A stretch of DNA of 64,000 bases from positions 248,001 to 312,000 of the forward strand of contig NZ_CP087715.1 of NCBI RefSeq assembly GCF_020991125.1, given 5' to 3'. A program made the position numbers and the translations under genes. Source of the DNA: Microbulbifer celer. GTDB lineage: Bacteria; Pseudomonadota; Gammaproteobacteria; Pseudomonadales; Cellvibrionaceae. Position 1 is the first letter of the stretch. The number at the start of each line of letters is the position of its first letter. Below are positions 9,193 to 18,029 of the stretch, one piece after another. The notes beneath the pieces were generated by a model. That model had not been told where the DNA came from. It searched no databases and worked only from the letters and a program-made list of their open reading frames with translations.

Positions 9193-11319
9193 ATGTCATC
9201 GAATTCGCGAATTTTCTCCCGAGCACTGCTGGCTTCCGCCCTGTGCCTGGCTAACGGTGCCATTGCTGCTGAGAAAGAGGCTGAAAAGTCTGAGCAGCTG
9301 GAAAATGTGGAAGTGACTGGTGAGCAGGTCGAGTCTTACCTGACTCAGGAGATGGATGCCTCCACCGGCCTCGGTCTCTCCATCATGGATACTCCCCAGT
9401 CTGTCTCTGCCATCAGCCAGGTACAGCTCCAGGACTTCAAACTGCAAAGCCTGAATGATGCGCTGGTTACCGTGCCCGGGATTCAGGTCGAGAGTGTTGA
9501 GACCGACCGCACCTACTACACGTCCCGCGGGTTCGATATCACCAACTTCCAGGTGGACGGCGTCGGTATGGTGTCTGCCTATGGTAACCAGGACGGCGAG
9601 CTGGATACGGCGCTGTACGAGCGTATCGAGGTAGTGCGCGGCGCAAATGGCCTGATGGCCGGTGCCGGTAACCCGTCTGCGACCGTGAATCTGGTGCGCA
9701 AACGTCCTACCGATGACCTGCAACTGTCTTTCAGCTCTACCGTAGGATCCTGGGACAAGCTGCGCGCCGAGACCGACGTTTCCGGCACCCTCACCGAGGG
9801 GCTGCGTGGCCGCGCGGTACTGGTGAAGGAAGACCGTGAATCCTGGCTGGACTACTACGCCATGGACAAAACCGTAGCCTACGGCGTGATCGAAAAAGAC
9901 CTGGGCGAGTCCACGCTGTTTACCCTGGGTGGCAGCTACCAGAGTAGCCTGGCCGACAGTCCGCTGTGGGGTGCATTGCCGATGCACTACACCGATGGCT
10001 CCCCCACAGACTATGACGTTTCCGCATCCACCTCCGCAGAGTGGGCCTACTGGGACAATATCCAGACCGAGGTCTTTGCGGAACTGAAGCACGAGTTCAG
10101 CAATGGCTGGCAGGTGAAGGCCTACTACAATCAGGCGGATGTCGAAGGCGACAGTGAGCTGTTCTATATGTACAGCCTGCCGGCCCCGGATACCGACGTG
10201 GGCCTGATTGGCTATGCCAGCGGTTACGACAAAGACCAGAAGCGGGAAGTGTTCGACGTGCGTGTCAACGGCGATTACAGCCTGTTCGGCCGTGAGCACG
10301 AGGTGATGTTCGGCTACAACTGGGCCAAGGACAATATCGAAGAGACCTCCCTGTACGACTACACCAATGGGTATCCCCCTATCGGCGATTTCACTCAATG
10401 GAATGGCCAGACCCCAGTGCGCCCGAGTTTTACCGATGGGCTGACCGGCAGTGACTTCAACTCCGAGCAGGGCGCCTATTTCGCGGCCACCCGCCTGAAC
10501 CTGACCGATGCCCTGTCGGTTATCGGCGGTGCGCGGGTAATCGACTGGGAGAGTGAGGGCACTGGTTACGGCACCAGCAAGGCTACCCGAGAAAGTGGCC
10601 GCGTATTGCCATACGCCGGTGTCGTTTACCGGATTGACGACAACTACTCGGTCTATGCCAGCCACACCGAAACCTTTATGCCCCAGGACGACATTAGCGA
10701 AGACCTGACCTACATGGATCCCACCGAAGGGGTTAACCAGGAGATCGGTGCCAAGGGTGCTTTCTTTGACGGCAAGCTGGTGGCGACCGCGTCTTATTAT
10801 CAAACCGAGCAGAACAATGTGGCGGAATTCCTCAAGGAGATTGAGGACCCGATTTCCGGTGGTCCGCTATCGGTATACGCCGGCGAAGACTACGATAGTG
10901 ACGGCTACGACCTCACCCTGAGCGGTATGCTGGCAGAAGGGTTGCAGGCCGATCTGAGCTTTACCAAGGTCAATATCGCCAACAAGGTCGGTGGTGAGCT
11001 GAATCGCGATTACGTGCCTTCCAAGGTGGTGCGCCTGTATGCGAGCTACCGTCCCCCGATGCTGGATCAGTTGAAAGTTGGTGGTGGTGTAAACTGGCAG
11101 GACGATATCCAGCGTGTCAGCGCCACTGGCGCCACTATCCAGCAGGACGCCTACGCGACCCTGCGATTGTTCGCCAACTACCAGGTGAGCGAACAGCTGA
11201 GTTTCTCCGTCAACGGCAATAACCTGACCGACGAAAAGTACATCAGCAGCCTGTACTGGGACCAGGCCTTTTACGCGGCACCGCGCAACTTCAGCGCGTC
11301 GGTAAACTGGCGCTACTGA
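9193..11319 (+). CDS. TonB-dependent siderophore receptor
   Basis: A 708-residue outer-membrane receptor with a signal peptide (SRIFSRALLASALCLANGAIAA), a TonB-box-like segment (ENVEVTGEQV), a plug domain (DTPQSVSAISQ, RGFDITNFQVDGV, YERIEVVRGANGLMAGAGNPSATVNLV split across the plug core) and a 22-strand barrel ending in the aromatic C-terminus SVNWRY. The plug motifs are those of ferri-siderophore receptors of the FhuE/FpvA type; the ligand is unknown. The ATG at 9193 is preferred to the adjacent TTG at 9190 because GGGGA at 9181-9185 is correctly spaced. The PepSY gene 86 bp downstream probably belongs to the same iron-uptake unit. Confidence 0.92.
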   Translation: MSSNSRIFSRALLASALCLANGAIAAEKEAEKSEQLENVEVTGEQVESYLTQEMDASTGLGLSIMDTPQSVSAISQVQLQDFKLQSLNDALVTVPGIQVESVETDRTYYTSRGFDITNFQVDGVGMVSAYGNQDGELDTALYERIEVVRGANGLMAGAGNPSATVNLVRKRPTDDLQLSFSSTVGSWDKLRAETDVSGTLTEGLRGRAVLVKEDRESWLDYYAMDKTVAYGVIEKDLGESTLFTLGGSYQSSLADSPLWGALPMHYTDGSPTDYDVSASTSAEWAYWDNIQTEVFAELKHEFSNGWQVKAYYNQADVEGDSELFYMYSLPAPDTDVGLIGYASGYDKDQKREVFDVRVNGDYSLFGREHEVMFGYNWAKDNIEETSLYDYTNGYPPIGDFTQWNGQTPVRPSFTDGLTGSDFNSEQGAYFAATRLNLTDALSVIGGARVIDWESEGTGYGTSKATRESGRVLPYAGVVYRIDDNYSVYASHTETFMPQDDISEDLTYMDPTEGVNQEIGAKGAFFDGKLVATASYYQTEQNNVAEFLKEIEDPISGGPLSVYAGEDYDSDGYDLTLSGMLAEGLQADLSFTKVNIANKVGGELNRDYVPSKVVRLYASYRPPMLDQLKVGGGVNWQDDIQRVSATGATIQQDAYATLRLFANYQVSEQLSFSVNGNNLTDEKYISSLYWDQAFYAAPRNFSASVNWRY

Positions 11320-11405
11320 TCACCGGACAGGTGTAGTAAAAACGGGGTGGCGGACTTGAAAAAGGCCGTCGCCCCTTCTGTGTTTAAGAAGCAGTGTAAA
11401 AAAGC

Positions 11406-12539
11406 ATGAATAAGACCCTGTTCAAACTGCATAGCTGGATGGCCCTGATTGCCTTTGTGCCGTTGTTAGTCATCTGTGTCACCGGCAGCATTCTGGTATT
11501 CAAGTACGAGATCGACTCGCTGCTGATCGAAGATAAAGTGCGGGTAGACGCTGCCGGCCGCGAGCGCCAGAGCCTGGACAGTCTGGCATCATCGGTGAAC
11601 AGCCATTTTCCGGACTACGAAATCGTCGGCTGGGCATTGTTCCAGGATGAGAACCGCGCGGACCTGGTGTACACCATGGAGCACGGCACCGACGAGTGGA
11701 CCTATGCACTGCTGGACCAATATACCGGCGAACCGCTACGCCCGCCCATGGGGCTCACCCATCACCTGACCGACTGGCTACTCGACCTGCATTTCACCCT
11801 GCTGGCGGGGGACTGGGGCATGCTGATCACCAGTGTGTTCTCGATCCTGCTGTGCGGGCTCGGGATCACCGGTTTTATTCTTTACCGTAAATTCTGGAAA
11901 AATTTTTTCACCCTACGCTGGAATGCGCGCATGATCGTCTACTTTTCCGATCTGCATAAAATGACCGGTATTATCGGCGCGCCGATTCTGCTGATCCTGG
12001 GCTTCACCGGTGCCTGGTGGAATATCACCCACTTTGCCCACGAGATGGAAGAGCACGCGGACGGCCACGAGCATTACAAGATGGCGGAGCGGCTGTACAA
12101 CGACGACCTGTCTCTGCAGGGGCTGATGGACGACACCGGCAACCGTATACAGAATTTTGAAACCACCTACATTTCCTTCCCCTGGGAACCGGATACCAAT
12201 TTCACCTTTTGGGGCGATGTCCATTCCGGCAACCCGTTGCTGAGCGAGTACGCCAGCAATGTCAGCTACAACGCCCAGACCGGCGATCACATGCTGAGCT
12301 ACGACATTCGCGAAGCCACCCTGGGCGCGAAGATTATCGACAGCTACCGGCGCCTGCACTTTGGCAACTTTGCCGGCCTGGTGAGCAAGATCCTCTGGTG
12401 CATCATCGGCCTGACACCGTTGCTGCTCTCCATTACCGGGATCTACATCTGGAATCAACGCCGGGGCAAGCGCAAGGCGGCGCGGGAGAAACGCCGGGCG
12501 AAGGCTGCAGCGATGGCCGCAGGAGCTGCCGCTACCTGA
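11406..12539 (+). CDS. PepSY-associated transmembrane protein (iron-uptake linked)
   Basis: This 377-residue protein has four to five membrane helices (residues about 12-33, 135-160, 188-208, 330-355) around two periplasmic PepSY-like regions. HSWMALIAFVPLLVICVTGSILVF at the N-terminus and LHKMTGIIGAPILLILGFTGAWW are characteristic of the PiuB/PepSY_TM family. Members accompany siderophore receptors and are thought to reduce or process ferri-siderophores in the periplasm or inner membrane. The C-terminus is a basic, alanine-rich tail. A G:U-rich hairpin (11344-11375) between receptor and this gene could lower read-through. A strong terminator follows the stop. Confidence 0.85.
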   Translation: MNKTLFKLHSWMALIAFVPLLVICVTGSILVFKYEIDSLLIEDKVRVDAAGRERQSLDSLASSVNSHFPDYEIVGWALFQDENRADLVYTMEHGTDEWTYALLDQYTGEPLRPPMGLTHHLTDWLLDLHFTLLAGDWGMLITSVFSILLCGLGITGFILYRKFWKNFFTLRWNARMIVYFSDLHKMTGIIGAPILLILGFTGAWWNITHFAHEMEEHADGHEHYKMAERLYNDDLSLQGLMDDTGNRIQNFETTYISFPWEPDTNFTFWGDVHSGNPLLSEYASNVSYNAQTGDHMLSYDIREATLGAKIIDSYRRLHFGNFAGLVSKILWCIIGLTPLLLSITGIYIWNQRRGKRKAAREKRRAKAAAMAAGAAAT

Positions 12540-12556
12540 CGACCAGAATGAACAGG

Positions 12557-12581
12557 AACCCGGGCGATGCCCGGGTTTTTT
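12557..12581 (+). terminator. intrinsic terminator after the siderophore-receptor / PepSY unit
   Basis: The stem AACCCGGGC / GCCCGGGTT with a GAT loop is followed directly by a run of six T. It lies 17 bp after the PepSY stop and separates that unit from the pectate lyase gene. Confidence 0.9.
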
Positions 12582-12675
12582 ATGCCCGCCAATCACACGA
12601 TTGTTCACCGGCAGCACCTTCTGATACCATCATTTGGCCTTACCAAAATACAAATCTGCCTGACAGTGTGGCCCT

Positions 12676-13899
12676 ATGACCGTCTCCATGACATTCAGAA
12701 CGATCGCCTCCTGCGTACTTCTCGCGCTCACCGGCTGTGCTCAGGATTCCGGTGCCTGGTCCGCGCCGCAGCCGGTCTCCGGCATGGCAGCGTATCGTGC
12801 GCAATCCGAGCGGCTGTACCGGCGCGATCAGGCGGTTCTCGCCGCGGAAATCGAGGCATCCGGACTGGAGGAAGCGCTGGAGGCGCCCCATACCAAGCGT
12901 TTCGGCTTTGACGTCAAGGCCGCTACCCGCGACCCTGCATTTATCGCCAGTGAAGCGGGGCGGCGGCTTGTGGATATCGTGCTCTCTTTCCAGACGCCCT
13001 CGGGCGGCTGGTCCAAGCGCACCGATATGGGCGCGGAACCGCGCAAGCCCGGGCAGGCGTTTGGTACCGAGAAAAACTACGTGCCCACCTTCGACAACAG
13101 TGCCACCAGTGTGCAGTTCTGGGTGATGGTGAACGCCTGCAATGCCATCGGTGAAAAGCCTTACTGTGACTCTGCCGAGCGCGCGCTGAAGCTGATCCTG
13201 GCGGCGCAATACCCCAACGGTGGTTGGCCGCAGACGTTCCCGTTGCGGGGCGATTACCACGACGACATCACCTTTAATGACGATGCTATCGCCAACCTGT
13301 TGAAGATTGTTGGCGCAGCTGCGCACGAAGAGCCGTCACTGTCATTCATCTCTGAAGCTGTGCGCACTCAGTCCCGGGACAGCCTGGCCCGCGCTCTGCA
13401 GATGCTGGCGGATACTCAGGTAGTGGTGAATGGCAGGCCGACGATCTGGGGCGCACAGCACGATGCAGAAACCCTGGCGCCCACCTCCGCGCGGGCCTTC
13501 GAGCCGGTGGCGCTGGCTACCAGTGAGAGCGCGGATATCCTGTTATTCCTGATGAGCCTGGATAATCCACCGCCGGTGGTTGTGGGCATGATCGACAGTG
13601 CCACGCAATGGTTTGCAGAACGTCAGATCGACGGATACAGCTACAGGCGCGTCGAACACGAATACAAAGAGCTGATTGCAGAGGAGGGCGCAGACCCCAT
13701 CTGGGCCCGCTTTTACGATATTGAGGCGGACAAGCCGGTATTCGGTGATCGCAACGGTGCGGTGTATTTTGATATCGAAAAGGTTTCGAAAGAGCGCCGG
13801 GCGGGTTACGGCTGGTATACCGAACAGCCTTACAAGGTGATGAAGCGTTACGCTAAATGGCAGAAGGAGCGAAAGGAAGCGCATCGGCCCTCGGGCTGA
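12676..13899 (+). CDS. pectate lyase, PL10 family, lipoprotein
   Basis: A 407-residue protein with a lipoprotein signal peptide (SCVLLALTGC, lipobox cysteine at residue 21), so probably anchored in the outer membrane or periplasm. The catalytic region shows the PelA/PL10 signatures QTPSGGWSKRTDM, PNGGWPQTFPLRGDYHDDIT with NDDAIANLL, and FEPVALATSESADILLFLMS. The toroid fold cleaves polygalacturonate by beta-elimination. The length fits a single PL10 catalytic domain with no carbohydrate-binding module. The gene is monocistronic between a terminator and the convergent cydB. It implies use of plant or algal pectin-like polymers. Confidence 0.9.
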   Translation: MTVSMTFRTIASCVLLALTGCAQDSGAWSAPQPVSGMAAYRAQSERLYRRDQAVLAAEIEASGLEEALEAPHTKRFGFDVKAATRDPAFIASEAGRRLVDIVLSFQTPSGGWSKRTDMGAEPRKPGQAFGTEKNYVPTFDNSATSVQFWVMVNACNAIGEKPYCDSAERALKLILAAQYPNGGWPQTFPLRGDYHDDITFNDDAIANLLKIVGAAAHEEPSLSFISEAVRTQSRDSLARALQMLADTQVVVNGRPTIWGAQHDAETLAPTSARAFEPVALATSESADILLFLMSLDNPPPVVVGMIDSATQWFAERQIDGYSYRRVEHEYKELIAEEGADPIWARFYDIEADKPVFGDRNGAVYFDIEKVSKERRAGYGWYTEQPYKVMKRYAKWQKERKEAHRPSG

Positions 13900-13945
13900 G
13901 CGCTTTCTTCTCTCCTATCGCTACTCTTCTCTCCCCATCGGGACC

Positions 13946-14968
13946 TCAGTGATAGCTGAGATCCGTGGCCTTGCCACGAAACACCCGGTAGGAAAACGCG
14001 GTGTACAGCAGGATCACCGGCACCACGATGACCGCGCCCACCAGAATAAACTGCAACGACGCGCGGGCGCTGGCTGCTTCCCAGATATTCAGTTGCCCCG
14101 GAACGATCTCCGGGTAGAAGCTGAACGCCAGGCCGATAAAGCTCAGAATAAAAATCCCCACCACGGTATAAAACGGCAGGCTGCAGTGTCGGTCCTCGGG
14201 TTTGGGGAGTCGGCGCAGCAGAATATCGTTGGTGACGAATCCCAGGAAACACAGGGTGGGAATCAGCAGCACGAACATCACCAGCGGGAAGGTAAACCAG
14301 CGGTCGAATACTCCGGGGTTGACCAGCGGGTTGATGACGCAGACCGCAACCACGCCCAGTAGTGCCGCCCGCCCCGCATTTTTTGCCCACACCACAGCCC
14401 GTTGCTGCAGCCCCTGCTCCGTTTTCATCACCAGCCAGGTGGCACCGATATAGGTGTAGGCCGCGGTGACCCCCAGAGCGCTCAACAGGCAGAAAAGCTG
14501 CGCCGACCAGCTGTGCTCAAATCCCATTACATACTGCCCGAGCATGTAGCCCTGGGTGAGGGTGGTGAGTAGTGAACCGAATTTGAAAGTGCGGTCCCAG
14601 GCCAGCTTGTGATCCACCGCTGCCTTCGCGCGGAAGTCGAAAGCCACCCCGCGCATGATCAATCCGATCAGCATAATTGCTGCGGGAATATACAGGTTGG
14701 TCAGCACAATACTGTGTGCTTCGGGAAATGCGATCAGCAGCAGGCCGATGGCCAGTACCAGCCAGGTTTCATTGGCATCCCAGAAGGGGCCGATGGAGGC
14801 GATCATTGTATCCCGCTGACCTTCGTCGCTCTCACCCATCGGCAACAGGATGCCCACGCCCAGGTCGTAGCCATCCAGAATCGCGTAAACGATGACCGCC
14901 AAACCCATCAGGCCGATAAAAACCACCGGCAGCCAGTCGCCGCTGATCATGCTGGTTGCATCACTCAT
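13946..14968 (-). CDS. cydB: cytochrome bd-type ubiquinol oxidase subunit II
   Basis: A 340-residue membrane protein with eight to nine helices. The N-terminal LDGYDLGVGILLPMG and GPFWDANETWLVL are diagnostic of CydB/CioB, the heme-free partner of CydA. Its ATG overlaps the cydA stop by 4 bp (ATGA), so the two are translationally coupled. No CydX-like small gene was found between its stop and the convergent pectate lyase gene, which fits the cyanide-insensitive CIO branch. It works in the inner membrane in low-oxygen or stress respiration. Confidence 0.93.
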   Translation of the reverse strand: MSDATSMISGDWLPVVFIGLMGLAVIVYAILDGYDLGVGILLPMGESDEGQRDTMIASIGPFWDANETWLVLAIGLLLIAFPEAHSIVLTNLYIPAAIMLIGLIMRGVAFDFRAKAAVDHKLAWDRTFKFGSLLTTLTQGYMLGQYVMGFEHSWSAQLFCLLSALGVTAAYTYIGATWLVMKTEQGLQQRAVVWAKNAGRAALLGVVAVCVINPLVNPGVFDRWFTFPLVMFVLLIPTLCFLGFVTNDILLRRLPKPEDRHCSLPFYTVVGIFILSFIGLAFSFYPEIVPGQLNIWEAASARASLQFILVGAVIVVPVILLYTAFSYRVFRGKATDLSYH

Positions 14969-16368
14969 TGAACACCTCCGCGCGCGCTGTAACCGTATTC
15001 CGAAGCCGTGTGTTGCGACAGGTTGGTAAGGCTGCCATCCGCCACCGGTTCCTCGGTTTCAAACTCTTCCACCTTGACCGACTTCAGTGCCATCACCTTG
15101 AGCGTGTGGATATAGGCCCACATCAATACTGCGTAGGTGATCAGGTAGAGTGTCAGGGAAAGGCCCACGTTGGCCGGCGCAACCGGAGTGACGGCATCCG
15201 CGGTACGCAAAACCCCGCTGACCAGCCAGGGTTGCCGGCCTACTTCAGTGACATACCAGCCTGCGAGTGTGGCCACCCATCCGGAGAATGTCATAGCAAC
15301 CAGCAGCTTCAGCATCCAGCGTGGCAGCTCATCACGCCTGCGTAACAGGTAACAGCCGGCCCAGGCGGTAGCGAGCATCAGCAGCCCCATACCCACCATG
15401 ATGCGGAAGCCGAAAAACAGCGGTTTGACCGGCGGGTGGTTGTCCTCGAAGTCGTTGAGTCCTTTGATTTCGCCGTCGGTTTCGTGGGTCAGGATCAGGC
15501 TCGCCAGTTTGGGAATCCCGATGCTCAGGTGGTTGGTGCGCTGCGCTTCATCGGGGATCGCAAACAGCAGCAGCGGGGCCCCCTGCTCGGTCTCCCACAC
15601 CCCTTCCATGGCGGCAATCTTCTGCGGTTGATGCTCAAGAGTATTGAGCCCGTGCAAGTCACCCACAAATGCCTGTAGTGGCGCCAGCACCGCAGCGATG
15701 ATCAGGCCGGTTTTCAGCGCCAGTCTCGGTGCCTGCTTGTGATCTCCCTTAAGGATGCGGTAGGCGGACAGACCGGCGACAAAAAAAGCTGCGGTCAAAC
15801 CGGATGCGAGCAACATGTGTGTCAGCCGGTAGGGGAAGGAGGGATTGAATATCACCGCCATCCAGTCGGTAGCGTGGACCACGCCATCGCGAATCTCGTA
15901 GCCCGCCGGTGTCTGCATCCAGGAGTTGAGCGCCAGAATCCAGAACGCCGACAGGGTGGTGCCGATGGCGACAATCAGGGCCGAGAGCGTATGCACCCGG
16001 CTGGAAACGCGCTTGATACCAAACAGCATAATCCCGAGAAAAGTCGCCTCCAGAAAGAAGGCGGTGAGCACTTCGTAACCCAGAAGCGGGCCGGCAATAT
16101 TGCCCACTTTTTCCATAAAGCCCGGCCAGTTGGTACCGAACTGGAACGACATGGTCAGGCCGCTGACCACCCCGAGGGCAAAGGTAAGCGCGAATATCTT
16201 CACCCAGAAGCGGTAGGCCCGCATCCATACCGGGTTACCGGTGAGGTCGAAGCGCAGCTTGAAAAAGAAAAGGATCCAGCACAGTGCAATGGTGATGGTG
16301 GGGAAAAGAATATGAAAGCTGATGTTGGCCGCGAACTGTATGCGCGACAGTATCAGAGTATCCAGCAT
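14965..16368 (-). CDS. cydA: cytochrome bd-type ubiquinol oxidase subunit I
   Basis: This subunit is 467 residues from the ATG at 16368, preceded by GAGGTG. SRIQFAANISFHILFPTI near the N-terminus carries the conserved heme-ligand His and quinol-oxidase helix 1 pattern. GYEVLTAFFLEATFLGIMLFG and GWYVTEVGRQPW are CydA hallmarks. The short total length and small Q-loop region suggest the short-loop (CioA, cyanide-insensitive) subfamily. An upstream GTG at 16386 is less likely. It oxidises ubiquinol and reduces oxygen without proton pumping. It lies 57 bp after a GbsR/MarR-type regulator on the same strand. Confidence 0.93.
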   Translation of the reverse strand: MLDTLILSRIQFAANISFHILFPTITIALCWILFFFKLRFDLTGNPVWMRAYRFWVKIFALTFALGVVSGLTMSFQFGTNWPGFMEKVGNIAGPLLGYEVLTAFFLEATFLGIMLFGIKRVSSRVHTLSALIVAIGTTLSAFWILALNSWMQTPAGYEIRDGVVHATDWMAVIFNPSFPYRLTHMLLASGLTAAFFVAGLSAYRILKGDHKQAPRLALKTGLIIAAVLAPLQAFVGDLHGLNTLEHQPQKIAAMEGVWETEQGAPLLLFAIPDEAQRTNHLSIGIPKLASLILTHETDGEIKGLNDFEDNHPPVKPLFFGFRIMVGMGLLMLATAWAGCYLLRRRDELPRWMLKLLVAMTFSGWVATLAGWYVTEVGRQPWLVSGVLRTADAVTPVAPANVGLSLTLYLITYAVLMWAYIHTLKVMALKSVKVEEFETEEPVADGSLTNLSQHTASEYGYSARGGVQ

Positions 16369-16425
16369 GGGCACCTCGTATACCACGGGCCGCCCCGGGT
16401 TAGAGCGGCGAAATTCCTGCTCTGA

Positions 16426-16989
16426 CTAACGCTCTTTGGGCGGGCTCTTTTTAGTGCCGGCTCTGGACTTCAGCTCCAGCAGCTTGCTGAGGCCGGAGCC
16501 CAGTTTCATCAGTTTGAGCAGATCTTTCTCGTCCAGTTTGCTCAGGGTGTTGGCAAACCGATCGAGCATCTCCAGCAGGCTGTAGACCTCCTGGATTTTT
16601 TCCTGTGCCAGCGCTTCCTGTTCGTCGCCAGGGTCGGTCAGTAACAGTTGGCGCAGAAGTGTCAGGGTGGGGTCGAGCTCGCGCTTGCGGCGCTCCTCGA
16701 ACACGGTGCGTGCCAGATCCCAGATGGAGCCGGCTGCGGTGAAATAATCCTTGCGGTCGCCGGGCTGGTGGTGCAGCTCGATCAGTCGCCAGGCCTGTAG
16801 CTCCTTGAGCCCCATGCTCACATTGCCGCGGCTGATTTTCAGGGCCTCAGCCAGTTGATCGGCATTTACCGGCTCGCTGTGAATGGTCAGCAGGGCAAAC
16901 ATCTGCCCCACGGTGCGGTTAAAGCCCCAACGGCTGCCCATCTCTCCAAAGTGCAGAACGAATGCCTGTGCCTGGCTGGATAAATTCAT
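16426..16989 (-). CDS. GbsR/MarR-type transcriptional regulator
   Basis: A 187-residue protein with a winged helix at about residues 25-95 (MGSRWGFNRTVGQMFALL, then ADQLAEALKISRGNVSMGLKEL). This arrangement is typical of the GbsR/OpcR branch of MarR-like regulators. The C-terminal half is helical and ends in a lysine/proline-rich tail. It precedes cydA and cydB on the same strand with a 57-bp gap, so it probably controls the oxidase and may be in its operon. The effector is unknown. Confidence 0.82.
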   Translation of the reverse strand: MNLSSQAQAFVLHFGEMGSRWGFNRTVGQMFALLTIHSEPVNADQLAEALKISRGNVSMGLKELQAWRLIELHHQPGDRKDYFTAAGSIWDLARTVFEERRKRELDPTLTLLRQLLLTDPGDEQEALAQEKIQEVYSLLEMLDRFANTLSKLDEKDLLKLMKLGSGLSKLLELKSRAGTKKSPPKER

Positions 16990-17075
16990 ACTTCCCTTTA
17001 GAGTTTTCTTAAGTTTCAGAAATTTCTGAAAATTGTAAATGTAATCTGATCTGTGTCAAGGGATTACGCGTGTAA

Positions 17076-17990
17076 TTATTCCGGGGGCAGGGTGATTGTG
17101 GCGCTCTGCAGCCAGTGGTCGGGCACCAGAAAGCCGCGGCTGACCTCGCCTGTGTCACCGGTGACGGCGATGTACAGCGGGCCGCGGCCATCCAGAGAGC
17201 TGCGCAGTGTTTCCGGGTTGAATTGATGAATTGGCAGGGGTACTGGCAGTGTCCGAGACGGATATGCCAGATCGCAAGACGCGAGCCAGGCCTGCTTGGG
17301 CAGGTGCAGCAATGAAAGGGGGGAGGCGGAAAAGTGCCGTTGAAACTGTGTGCAATCTGCCCACCAGAATCCGGGTTCTGATGGCGTGGTGGAGTCTAAC
17401 GGGGTGAACAGCCGTCCCGGCATCAGGGTCCACTGGCGATCCAGTTGAACATTCTGCGCAGCCAGCGTGGACTCTGCTTCTGCGCAGCGTGCAATGGGAA
17501 TCTGGTGGTCCGCCATACGGGCCAGTTTGATATCCAGGCGGTCCCGTTGGCCGGGACCTACCCAGCAGTCTCCCACCTGCAAATAAAACTTTACCGCCAA
17601 CTCCCAGTGCTCTGTGACGTTGTCGGGCAGGTACTCGACCACAAAGTCCAGTTCGCCCAGTGTTTTACCGGCATTGCGGATCGGCAGGTTTCGGGCCAGT
17701 AAGCGATAGTCGGGATGATGGTGGAAAGCGAAGGCCCACAGATTTTCAAAGTAGATACCAAGGCGATGGCTGCGTTTTTGCTCCAGTCGCGCAACCAGCT
17801 CCGGTTCCAGAGTGGCGCGAGTGCGCGGTTGCTGGAAAAAGTCGCCCAGGTGCTTGCGGCGGGATGCCGGCAGCCAGGGGAGCCTGGTGTCGGCGGAAAT
17901 GTCTGGTGATACCAGTGACCACAGCAGGTTCTGCCAGTGGTCGGGAATCGCCTTGGGAAGGGGGGCGCTGGATAAACGGCGGTCAGTCAT
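17076..17990 (-). CDS. DUF1853 family protein
   Basis: This 304-residue soluble protein has the DUF1853 conserved blocks: RLGIYFENLWAFAFHHHP, GKTLGELDFVVEYLPD, HWELAVKFYLQ, WVGPGQRDRLDIKLARM. The E...ELD...VKFYL pattern resembles a nuclease-like fold core, but no function is established for the family. The gene lies upstream of the GbsR regulator with an 86-bp gap and downstream of the autotransporter on the same strand. No operon partner is informative. Confidence 0.8.
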   Translation of the reverse strand: MTDRRLSSAPLPKAIPDHWQNLLWSLVSPDISADTRLPWLPASRRKHLGDFFQQPRTRATLEPELVARLEQKRSHRLGIYFENLWAFAFHHHPDYRLLARNLPIRNAGKTLGELDFVVEYLPDNVTEHWELAVKFYLQVGDCWVGPGQRDRLDIKLARMADHQIPIARCAEAESTLAAQNVQLDRQWTLMPGRLFTPLDSTTPSEPGFWWADCTQFQRHFSASPLSLLHLPKQAWLASCDLAYPSRTLPVPLPIHQFNPETLRSSLDGRGPLYIAVTGDTGEVSRGFLVPDHWLQSATITLPPE

Positions 17991-18029
17991 CCCGCGAGTA
18001 TAGGGAAAACCCGCACGGGTTGTCAGCGG

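Noticed and set aside
9196-10803. 535-codon minus-strand frame inside the TonB receptor
   Set aside because: Shadow frame: the plus strand has signal peptide, plug and barrel signatures of a full-length receptor.
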